The notes beneath the pieces were generated by a model. That model was given only the letters and a program-made list of their open reading frames with translations, did no database searches and was not told the origin of the DNA. From positions 13,846,338 through 13,910,337 of the forward strand of contig CM060199.1 in assembly GCA_030562195.1 (NCBI GenBank): a stretch of 64,000 nt of DNA. The letters are read 5' to 3'. The DNA comes from Nipponacmea schrenckii (taxonomy: Eukaryota > Mollusca > Gastropoda > Lottiidae). Shown here in pieces: positions 37,806 through 48,789 of the stretch (position 1 is its first letter; each line of letters begins with the position of its first letter). The position numbers and the translations under genes are program-made.

Positions 37806-38907
37806 TAACTAGAATTGCTGACAATAATGAACGTATTTCGACAACCTTAGAATTTTATGGAGCTCAAATTTGCAATTGCCAAAATCTAGGCAATATATTG
37901 AATTTCATATGACCTAGTTTTCAAAGTCATAAAATAATTAGGTCACACCTTCCGTAGCTTTTAAAGATGACGACAAATATGAAAATTGTCAATTTTTGCT
38001 ATGTTTAAGTACAAATATCTTTGTCAATTTTTTTAGGTATGGCAAATTTTAAAAAAATACCTACACCTACATGTAGACGATATATTGAACATTATTTGAC
38101 CCAAATTTCAAGGTCATAGATTAAGGGGGTCCATTGGCATTAAAATGACCTAATTTGAAAAAAATTCATATTCGAATATTTCCAAAAAAAAATCGAAATT
38201 CAAAAATCGCTCTTCATAGAAATGTGGCCAATGATCAAATGTATCTATGTTCTTAATTTCATCGAAATATTTTTTTAGGTCATATCGATTACTTTTCATA
38301 AAACTGTTTGCACTTTTCACCCAGCTGTTATAGACCGGAAGTTACGTAATTACCTCATTTGAGGCCAAACCGGGGGTTGAAAGGTTTTTTCCAAATATGT
38401 TTAAAATTAAAATCATATCGCCTTCCACCATTTATATTAAAAGAGAAATCAGGGTTTAAATTTTTTTTCCCGATGACCCTTCAATTTTAAATTGCAAATC
38501 GTGGGTACGGGATTTTAACCGAATTGCATAAAAAAAAGTTTTCAAATATAAAAATCCGATCGAAATCGAACTGACAAGAAAGATGGGTCACTTAAACGCC
38601 TACGGAGGGTTGACCTCTTAATCTATGAACTTGAAAATCAAATCAAATAATGTTCATTATATTGTCTGCATGTAGGTATTTTTTTATTTTGTCCTACTTA
38701 AAAAAAACACTGAAATATTTGTACTTAAACATAGCAAAATTTGATAATTTTCATATTTGTCACTGTGACCTAATTAGTTTATCACTTTGAAAACTAGGTC
38801 ATATGAAATGCAATATATTGCCAAGATGTTGACAATTGCATATTTGAGCTCCATAATATTCTAAGGTTGTCTAAATACGTTCATAATTGTCAGCATTTCT
38901 AGTGTTA
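37806..38907. mobile_element. Foldback-type element with about 300-bp inverted ends
   Basis: Left arm 37806-38125 starts TAACTAGAATTGCTGAC; right arm 38608-38907 ends GTCAGCATTTCTAGTGTTA. The arms contain matching CATATGACCTAGTTTTCAAA and TTTGCTATGTTTAAGTACAA stretches in opposite orientation. The 480-bp middle has no ORF. Non-autonomous DNA transposon; superfamily unknown. Confidence 0.85.
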
Positions 38908-38919
38908 AATATTTTTCGA

Positions 38920-39936
38920 TATTTTTCTTCAATACAGTTCACCCTTGGGTGATAATTAGCTAGTTTCGTAAAAAACCTGTAAAAAATGTGCCTTTGTGTT
39001 TACGAGCCTCAAATCGAACGCGTTTCAAAGATCAAGGGCAATAATTCATTTTAAATATATTTCGATATGTTTGATTTTCTATAAACAATTTGAACAAGTT
39101 TCAAAATCAAAATCCAGTACGAATTGTTCTTTGTAGAGCGTTAACGAGCTAATATTGAACACATGGGAAATATCTCAGACTAAATATTTTTCGATTTCGC
39201 TGATTTTCAATTGGGCTCAGCCTTGAGTTATAACACACTAAGTTCCATCAAAATCCACCAAGAATTGCACATTGTAGAGTGTTAAAGGGGCACAATCTTG
39301 ATTTTTAGGGGTCGTTTTGGGCCTTTGTTACATTCAAACAGTCCTCAGAAATACTCAAGCTCTAAGAAAATCGCAAAATACCTTGAAATATACCTCAAAA
39401 ATTTCACTTTTTATTTTTTTTCCGTGCTGTACGCGGTGGTCTTCAGTCAGTCTGAAAATTGTGTGTCCTGTTGACAAAATCTACAATTGTTATTACATGT
39501 ACTTTCTTTTTGTTTTATCAGTGTGGGCCTGTGCACTAGTCTATTTATAACTCGTTGATTTGCAATATGGCGGGACGTTCATAATATCTTAAGACATTAT
39601 GATTTTCAAACACGGATAAATATGTAGACCCATGGATTTGAAGGCTCAAATTTCAAAGGTAAGCTCTGTAGACTATGTCTGATTAGCTAAACAAAAGATT
39701 TCATGTGTTTGAGGCAGTCGGATGATTGTCCGAAACAAATCAAGCCTGTGCCCCTTTAATGAGCATTTCAAGAACAGTGGCAATGACTTACTAGTATACT
39801 AAATGTTTTTCGATTTCACTGATTTTCAATACGGTTCATCCTTGGGTGATTATACAATCACACAAAGTGACCGACGGATGGACGGACGGACATGGGCGAC
39901 AATATACGCTCTACATTTTATGTGGGCGTATAAAAA
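38920..39936 (-). mobile_element. Truncated inverted copy of the tandem-repeat (pearl/Helitron-like) element
   Basis: Ends at 39936 with TGTGGGCGTATAAAAA and carries (GGAC)n at 39873-39890; inner repeats are reverse complements of those in 22312-25749. Its other end is missing, cut near the foldback element, and the TTAA-flanked element 39286-39755 is inserted into it. Confidence 0.75.
39286..39755. mobile_element. 470-bp MITE with TTAA target duplication
   Basis: AGGGGCACAATCTTGATTT at the left and AAATCAAGCCTGTGCCCCT at the right are inverted, flanked on both sides by TTAA (39282-39285, 39756-39759). The host repeat around it reads AGAGTGTTAA|TGAGC, matching the empty site AGCGTTAACGAGC at about 39136. 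TTAA duplication is the hallmark of piggyBac-type transposition. A partial inverted copy lies at 60455-60829. Confidence 0.85.
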
Positions 39937-40657
39937 GCATTTGAGATGTTCACATCCAAAAACTAATGATATGAATGTTATCAAATTTTATTAGATGCAT
40001 CTAGGATTCTACCCGAATTGACATGGCTCTATTTTATCTGTATTATGGGTATTGTAATGTGACCTTAATTTGACTGAAAAACTGTTAAACATTACTTACC
40101 ATTCTAAAGTAGATGGCAGTAACTTAAGCTATGTGCTGTTGTACAATGCTTATTTTTTGGGCTTATATAAGTTGACTAACAAAAATATTCCAAAGTTATG
40201 TTTTCAGCCAGGACATCCTTTCGTTCACCACACGGTTAACAAGACAGTAATAAGGTACCTTCTTGTTCTGTTCATTTCTATTTTTGTTTGGGGATTTTTT
40301 TTATTGCTTACCAACCACAGCAAATGTTTTATTCAAGAATTTATGCGTTTTGTTACTTGACATACGTGGTAACATTATATAACTTTTTGCAGATCAATAC
40401 TTCTTATCAATGTGTTCGCATCTTCATTAGGTGCGTTTGGTAGTGTGCTCTGATGCGGCTACCTCAGTTTTCTTTTTCAAGATAATGACTTATTTATGGA
40501 CGTATCGTTGACATCTGATGGAAAATTTACACTCATTGTTTCTAACAATATCGATTTACCAGACCGTGAATTATATTCAATTTACCTATTTGTTGTTATT
40601 CTATTTATTTCATCTAGTTAACTAATATCATATTCTGTTTGAGATCAGAGAGGTAAA

Positions 40658-43600
40658 ATGGAAACTCAACCGAAAGTTTCAACTCGAATGAAATGGAAAG
40701 GGAATTGTGACTTTATGCTGTCCATGATCGGTTATGGAGTAGGTCTTGGAAACATTTGGAGATTTCCTTACCTCTGTGCTTTAAATGGCGGCGGTGAGTA
40801 TACCTTTTAGCAGAAATTCTCAAATATTTTGTATAAGTGACAAACATGATAGAATCATATTAACCATATACTATTTATCCAAAACATTTGATCTATTTTC
40901 AGCCGTGTTTCTAATCCCATACGCCGTTTTCATGGTTTTATTAGGATTTCCCATTGCGTTCTTAGAACTGACTATTGGACAGTATTCGGGAAAGAGTTGT
41001 TTTGATGTTTGGGATATTTGTCCTGCATTAAGAGGATTAGGATTATCAGCTACTGCCCTATCAGCTGTTTGTTCTATATATTATAATACCATATTGGCAT
41101 GGATGCTTTACTTTATGATCAATTCCTTCACGTCTCCGCTGCCCTGGACCACATGTAATAACTGGTGGAATACAGGGTCATGTTACATTAAAGATATCTT
41201 CAGTAATGGAACCAATACGACATCAGACTTTCTAAAGAACATCAATGGAACGGCGTATTTATTAAATTCAGTTGCCAATAATATTTCCATAGACCAAGAT
41301 CCCACTAATACGTCTAAAGCTTACACAGCAACAGAAGAATTCTGGAAGTTAGTGTTTATAAGTCTGTAAATATTCTATGATATGGGAGGAGGCATTCTTC
41401 CTATAAAGCAGCCTTCATCCCCAGCCGATGCATGATTATATTTGAAAGAAGATGCATGTCTAAACTTGCTCTGCAAACTCATTGCTTAATTTCAAATTTG
41501 ACAAACTTTTTTCAGCAAAATACCTTATTATTTTCTTAAAAGGATTGAAATTAGGTTTTTTCTAAATCTTTTACATGTATCGAATACAATGATACTATCA
41601 ATATGCATCAATTTGCGAATAGCCTTATGTGATACAGCATATTTGGTGATTAATGACGTAATCAAACACATAACTTGTTTATGGAACAGGAGGGACCACC
41701 AGATTGAAATTTGAAATGTTGCAAATTAGAATGAGTGTCCCCAATACACACACGAGTGAAACGGTATACAGTATGTTCAGTTATTGTGTTTTGTGTTCAC
41801 AATCAGTTCCCATCAGATCAATCAATATATGTTACTGAAAACGTATATTCAGTCACAGTTGATTTGAACTAACAATTTATTATAATCAATGAAAATATTT
41901 TTTAACATAAAATGTACTTTCACCACAATGTAAATTGAATTACAACGTATTTTCAGCTACAATGTATTTCAGTCAAAGTGTTTTTTTCACTTGCAATGTA
42001 TTTTCAAGTTTACGATGTATTTTCAGTTTCAATGTTTTAAGAATGTCCGATGGAATAAATGAATTGGGATCTATACAATGGCATCTTGTTGTTGCTCTGG
42101 CTGTAGCCTGGTTGATAATATATCTGTGTCTCTTTAAAGGTGTAGAATCAGTAGGCAGGGTAGGTTATCAGTAACGCTATATTCATTTTCAACTGACTAT
42201 TCAAAATGGTGTATTCCAAAATGGCTTTCAGAAAAAAAAAACATCATTTGTCACCGGTATTGAATTGGGCAACAATTTAGACGTCTTTTTTGTTCAGGTT
42301 GAGTTTTAATGTTAATTTAATGATGTCAACCATTTTGATTTCTAAATGTAGGTTGTATACATAACAGCAACGTTGCCGTTTATTTTGATAACCATCATTT
42401 TGATAAGAGCTGCTACTCTTCCTGGTTCTATTGATGGTTTGAAATTTTATTTGATTCCAGATTTCAGCAAACTTGGAGAACTTCAGGTAACAATTTATTA
42501 TTACAAAGTTGTAAAAATTGTATTACAAAGCTAAACTATGTTTGGATTTACTCAAAATTTTCAGCTGCAGAATATTCTAAAGTTTAAAAAAATTTATGAA
42601 TGTCAATTCTGGAATAATCTTTCTTTTTTGTTTTATTTATGCTATGTGTTCTATTTAATCCAGCTATGTTTGCTGCCAATGTTAAAAATCGAAAAATAGT
42701 ATATATTCCATTTTTTCTATATTTACTGCCCAATGGGTGAACTGCTCTTAATTAAATTCACTTTTTATATAGTAAACATTAACATAAATATTTTTGAATC
42801 TGCATCTACATGTATATTCATTTTGTAAATCTTTATATTAGGAACCTTGTAAAGATCTTTCATTCACTCTTTCGTTTATTCATTCGAGTTAGGTTTGGTT
42901 ACAAGCAGGAATGCAGTTGTTTTATTCAATGGGTATTGGATGGGGGTCGTTTATGACCATGGCTAGTTATAATAAATTTGATAATAATTTGTTAAGGTAT
43001 GTGGCAAATTTATATATTATGTATACGCTATTTATAAGAAAATCCAAGAAATTAACGCATAGATATGAGATATTAAGAATAAACTTATATAATCTCATAC
43101 ACACAATTTTGACCTGTGTTCAAAGGTCAGTTTAGTAGACCTTCGCATTATTGAATTAGGGGCCGAGTTTTTTTATGCTAGGAACCGGAACAGTAGAAAT
43201 TTATTGTTCAGTTTGGTTCAATAATTTACTTTACCTTATTTAGAAAATAAAAAAACATTATCAACTTACTTTCCTTTTCAGAGACACAATTATCTACTGT
43301 TTTGTCGGGGAAGGGACCAGCGTTTATGCCGGGTTTGCAGTTTTCGCTATTTTGGGTTATATGTCACATCTAACCGGTTTAGAGGTAGCTGATTTGGTCC
43401 GATCCGGTAAGTTTATGACATTTAACATTTGTTAAAGTCACGAATTCTGCTTTTCCTGTCCTTTTTCTTTTTTTACCATTCGTTCCTTAGTCTCAGAAAC
43501 GGCACTTGTTTTGCTCATCGACGAAATTTAAGCTTTAAAAAACACGTGTCAAGCATTTGAATCTGTGTTATATAGAAAGACATAAATAGAAAGCAAAATT

Positions 43601-46600
43601 CCTAGTTTGAACAAATAATGCGATTTTCGAGCATGTCTAATAGTTCTGGGGACAATATACATATAATCAAACTCCGAAAATGAAGAACCATGGCACTTTA
43701 TAGTAGCCTTGAAAGATTTTTAGCATTGATAGTGTAGGCCTATACAATTTTGTGAATGTGATAACGTACATGATGGTTGGTGACCAGTACACCCGATTAA
43801 TTATCTGTGAGAATAGGGTTAATGGATAACAGTTCTGTTACAGGCCCTGGTTTAATATTTATCACCTATCCAGAAGCTTTGGCTAGTTTGCCCATTCCCC
43901 AACTCTGGGCTGTATTATTTTTAATAATGGTTCTAATGGTCGCCGTCGATTCTATGGTATGGACTACTAAACATCTTTTTGTCTACTTTTTGTCGCCGTC
44001 GATATCAGTAGTCAAAGTCTACAAAGACAAGTCCGATCATGAACTAGGGATTAATCTAAGCTAATAGTTGCACAAAATCCCAATTTTTTTTAACTAAAGT
44101 AGAAGCTATTGAGTACATGTGCACGTAAATATGCATGTAATATATTGCCTTTATCTCCCAGACCGTCAGGCATTCATAAATATGATGCTGTTTGTTTCAG
44201 TTTGTGACGGTAGAAGTATGTGCCACAACGTTTACAGATATGTTTCATATAACTTCCTGGAAAAAACGCTCTGTTCTCACGGCTGTTATGTGTGCTATTA
44301 TGTTCCTCATATCTCTTATTTATGCCACCAATGTAAGTACTTCAAATTTTACCGGTTTCCAGATACATGTATACATGATCATTCGGCTATCAATGAAATT
44401 CGTTCATTTGAAATCCATACATCTGTTTGCTCTCCATGAGTAGCCTACATGCCAATGATGCGGTATGTGTGTATAACTGCCATTTGAGAAATTAACTTAC
44501 AGTTGGGTATAAGCCAAAATATCATGGTTTATAATGAATTATTAATTTAATGATTTAATATATTATAATTTTTAATTTATGACTTTAAATACAACATGTT
44601 ATTATCTAGTTTATGTTGATTTTCTTCAATGTTAGACCGAAACCGGAACACCTGCCTCTATTCCAGCCTCTGCTAGATTTTCTTAAAATTATAGGCTAGT
44701 TTACTCCAGTCAACGTCACTGTCAACATATCTATCAGTGGTTGAAATAAAGGAGTACTCTCATGTATGATTTCAGGGTGGAATATACGTGTTTCAACTGG
44801 TTGATTGGTACATGTCCTCGGTTACTATGTTTATAATAACCGCGTTAGAGTGTCTGGTTATTGGTTGGATTTACGGTAAGCATACATTGTTTTGATAGTT
44901 TCATTACAAGAAAATACCATATACTATACATGTACTACAAACTGTCCAAGGATTACACTAAACTAAGTTAAGTAATTTTGAAACGCGCTTAAAATGATAA
45001 CTTAGTTTGATAGATATATTGTGTGAAATAGATTCTATTCTATAACTGTGGTACCTGGTAAGTCCAAAGATAAGTAATTCTTATATATACTCTAACCAAG
45101 TTTGAGATGTCCATTCCAGGATGTAGTATTCCTTTGAATTCTCCTTTCGTGTAACCATAAGCAATGAAGAAAATGTGGATGCTGGTTTGGAATTGGCTTT
45201 GTTTCTTTCAATAGTGTGATCATTTCCCCTCTTGCGACACCCTGTATATTATAGTGGACCTCGAAAAAATCAACTTCAGTGAAGTGCCTGAAGATCAATT
45301 TCTAGTAACTCTTGAATCTTCAAAATTCTAATTCTCGACAACAATGCACCGAATTTTCAGCTGAAACCGTTTTAAATGATCACGTCAAGAGCAATTTTAT
45401 TCTTAAATTCATATATACATGTACATGTATTTTTTAGTAAATTTTAGTCGATTTTCCGAAATGAAATCATTCTGTCTTGTCTCCCAATCGGATTGAGCGT
45501 TTGGTACTTTCTGTTGCTTTACGTGCAAAATATGTAGTCTGTAACCACAGAAGTAACGGGAAGAAATGCTAATTTCGCTTTTCAACCAAATTACGCCACT
45601 GTTTCATAATATGTATTTTGATCCTCTTTCAGTTGAAAGCGTAGCTGGTTAGCCACTTCATTACCAGGTATCCCATAATTGTACAAAGATGGAATCGATG
45701 CTTCATGAATCATTTAGAATGAAACATTCAAAAGCATTACCAATCATTGTTTTAAGAGATATAGTCCTTTGATTTTACTCTGACCAGTAGAGAGCGAACT
45801 CCGGTGGTCTAAATCAATTAAGAAATGGTGTGTAGTCATTTATACATTCTGAAAAGTTAAAATGTTTATCAAAATGAGTTCTATTATCTGATTCAACAGA
45901 TAGCTAAAGGACTATATCTCTTAATTTGGAATATATATCATTCCAACTGCATTCTGAGCCAGGTCATTTTAACATACGCTTGAAATAAGGGGACCTTTTC
46001 TGAATGCTTTCTTTAGCAATGATTTTGTTTGTGGTTTCTCTTGTTTGATAAATATATAGAACTCTTTACAAACAGACTGAAACATATCTTAAACTATTCT
46101 AATCAAAATCTATCACATTCATCATTGTGAATATAAATTATGATATATATTCAAAATGAACTAAAACCAACATTATCTTCACAAAAATGAAATGAAGTTT
46201 TACGTGTATTTTAACAGGAGCTGAAAGGTATTACGATGATATAGAACAGATGTTAGGCAAACGTCCACCAATTATCTTTAAAATATTATGGAAATTTATC
46301 ACTCCTACAATTGTCTTTGTAAGTTTTTAAATCATCGAGATTTATGAGGTTCTATTAAGCCAAAGTATACACCTCGGAAATCAGCATAGTTCAAAATCAA
46401 TAAAGGTTGAATTGAATTCTGAATGTACAAAAAAGTAATTGATTGAATATTACAGTACATATCAATGTTTACAAACAGCCTGACCCACTAGACGTATGTG
46501 TCATTTTAGATCTGCTGTGTATTCAACGAATAATTAATTATAAATATATCTAGTTAATATATTCTGCCTACATACAGATATACTATATACAAACTCATAT

Positions 46601-48789
46601 ATGCAAATTGATACATCCGATATCGATTCTTTTAATTAAAAATCCCGTTAAGTATGCCTAATGAATCATTTGCTGCAGAAATAACAGACAAAAAAATGTA
46701 GGTTTTTAGGTAAACTTTATTGTCATTGATATGTCACAGCTGATCTGTAAATCAATTAAAATACATTTTTTATACGCCCACATAAAAATGTGGACGTATA
46801 TTGCCATTATCCCTGTCTGTCCGTCCGTCGGTCCGTCTGTCGGTCCGTCCGTCCGTCCGTCAACAATTACTTGTGTACGCGATACAGGCCAGAGTTCTTA
46901 TCCGATTTGAATGAAACTTGGTATGTGCATTCATCTTGATAATATCTCGGAGAAGTTCGCAAATGGCACGATTCCATATGTCGGTTTATGAGTTATTGCA
47001 CTTGATTGAATGAAAAAAACGTCCAAATTTACTTGTGTACGCAATAGAAGCTGTAGTTTTTATCCAATTTGAATGAAACCTGGTATGTGTATTCATCTTG
47101 ATAATATCTCGGACAAGTACGAAAATGGCACGATTCCAGATGTCGGTTTATGAGTTATGGCCCTTGATTAATTGAAAAAACGTTAAAATTTACTTGTGTA
47201 CGCAATAGAAGCTGTAGTTTTTATCCAATTTGAATGAAATTTGTTATGTGTATTCATCTTGATAATATCTCGGACAAGTTCGAAAATGGCACGATTCCAG
47301 ATTTCGGTTTATGAGTTATGGCCCTTGATTAGATGAAAAAACGTTAAAATTTACTTGTGTACGCAATAGAAGCTGTAGTTTTCATCCGATTTGAAAGAAA
47401 CTTGATATGTGTATTCATCTTAATAATATCTCGGACAAGTTTGAAAATGGCACGATTCCAGATGTCGTTTTATGAGTTATGACCCTTGATTGAATGAAAA
47501 AACGTTAAAATTTACTAGTGTACGCAATAGAAGCTGTAGTTTTCATCCGATTTGAATGAAACTTGGTATGTGTATTCATCTTGATAATATCTCGGACAAG
47601 TTCGAAAATGGCACGATTCCAGATGTCGGTTATGGCCCTTGATTAAATGAATAAACGTTAAAATTTACTTGTGTACGTAATAGAAGCTGTAGTTTTAATC
47701 CGATTGGAATGAAACTTGGTATCTTGGTATGTGTATTCATCTTAATAACATCTCGGACAAGTTAAAAAATGGTGCGATTCCAGATGTCGGTTTATGAGTT
47801 ATTGCCCTTGATTAAATGAAAAAACATGGAATATTCTGTTTGCTGAATTGGGCGTATGTTACCTTGCCTGACAAGCTATCTTTTTAAATTTTAACTGCCG
47901 ACACGAAAAATTGCAAGCCATCCAGTAACCAATGTGATTTAGTATTAAAGTTAGTGCAGTTAATTCCATTATTAAAACCAAGAAATCATCCAAATATATT
48001 AAACAATCCAAATATTTTAAACCATCCAAATATATTTAAAATATTTTNNNNNNNNNNNNNNNNNNNNNNNNNNNNNNNNNNNNNNNNNNNNNNNNNNNNN
48101 NNNNNNNNNNNNNNNNNNNNNNNNNNNNNNNNNNNNNNNNNNNNNNNNNNNNNNNNNNNNNNNNNNNNNNNNNNNNNNNNNNNNNNNNNNNNNNNNNNNN
48201 NNNNNNNNNNNNNNNNNNNNNNNNNNNNNNNNNNNNNNNNNNNNNNNNNNNNNNNNNNNNNNNNNNNNNNNNNNNNNNNNNNNNNNNNNNNNNNNNNNNN
48301 NNNNNNNNNNNNNNNNNNNNNNNNNNNNNNNNNNNNNNNNNNNNNNNNNNNNNNNNNNNNNNNNNNNNNNNNNNNNNNNNNNNNNNNNNNNNNNNNNNNN
48401 NNNNNNNNNNNNNNNNNNNNNNNNNNNNNNNNNNNNNNNNNNNNNNNNNNNNNNNNNNNNNNNNNNNNNNNNNNNNNNNNNNNNNNNNNNNNNNNNNNNN
48501 NNNNNNNNNNNNNNNNNNNNNNNNNNNNNNNNNNNNNNNNNNNNNNNGAGGTATGGGAGTTGTATTTTTTTTTTTTTGCTATTAAATTATTGACCAGGGA
48601 TTTGTCTTTAATTTTGTTGTCATTTGTTGCCATTGTTTTGATGATTATTGATTCGCCCATTTATGTGATATTCAAAAAACACATTGTTTATTTCAGAGAA
48701 TAAAATCCAGTTTTAAGCCCAACTCTAAATGGGGACCGGTTAAAGATTACGTCGAACCAACAATGGAAATAACTGAATCTGAATTCTAA
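40658..48789 (+). CDS. SLC6 sodium/chloride-dependent transporter, eleven visible exons, one or more lost in a gap
   Basis: Exons: 40658-40793, 40903-41347, 42027-42159, 42352-42486, 42893-42996, 43282-43406, 43844-43956, 44201-44332, 44776-44875, 46218-46318, 48697-48789; all GT-AG and phase-consistent, 538 residues. Plasma-membrane symporter of amino acids or related neurotransmitters. TM1 has [12 protein letters not shown]; the big extracellular loop has the P-L-P-W-x-x-C-x-x-x-W family signature and several N-glycosylation sites (NGT, NTT, NIS, NTS); TM6 has A-S-Y-N-K-F; TM8 has D-S. Cl-site Ser295 and Ser331, and Gln291, are kept, but the TM7 Na1 Asn is Gly327. Closest in feel to glycine-type carriers (T-S-V-Y-A-G-F in TM7), substrate unproven. 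The segment covering the end of TM11 and TM12 is absent, most likely in the assembly gap. Confidence 0.92.
41935..42026 (+). repeat. Short tandem repeat containing the exon-3 splice acceptor
   Basis: Degenerate units of about 20 bases (AC(A/G)ATGTATTTTCAGT-like) repeat immediately upstream of SLC6 exon 3. At least three end in TTTCAG; the last (42021-42026) is the acceptor that keeps frame. Confidence 0.7.
46766..47886 (+). mobile_element. Tandem-repeat (pearl/Helitron-like) element in an SLC6 intron
   Basis: TTTTTATACGCCCACATAAA start with its inverted GTGGACGTATA partner, (CCGT)n at 46815-46861, then about seven repeats of some 150 bases (TTACTTGTGTACGCAATAGA ... GATAATATCTCGGACAAGTT ... 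GGCACGATTCCAGATGTCGG), ending TTGGGCGTATGTTACC and ACAAGCTATCTTTTT. Same termini as 22312-25749 but a different core repeat, so a distinct subfamily. Same orientation as the gene. Confidence 0.75.
48048..48547. other. Assembly gap, exactly 500 N
   Basis: A round-number run of N, hence a scaffolding placeholder of unknown true size. The left edge is a short tandem repeat (AATCCAAATATTTTAAACC-like). The right edge reads GAG|GTATGG, which resembles an exon end and splice donor. Confidence 0.95.

Noticed and set aside
40070..40360. 96-residue frame before the SLC6 gene as an upstream gene
   Set aside because: No motif, no splice context, and AT-rich low-complexity composition.
47954..48703. Long open frames across the N run on both strands
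   Set aside because: They are made of unknown bases; only the short flanks are real, and these are simple repeats.
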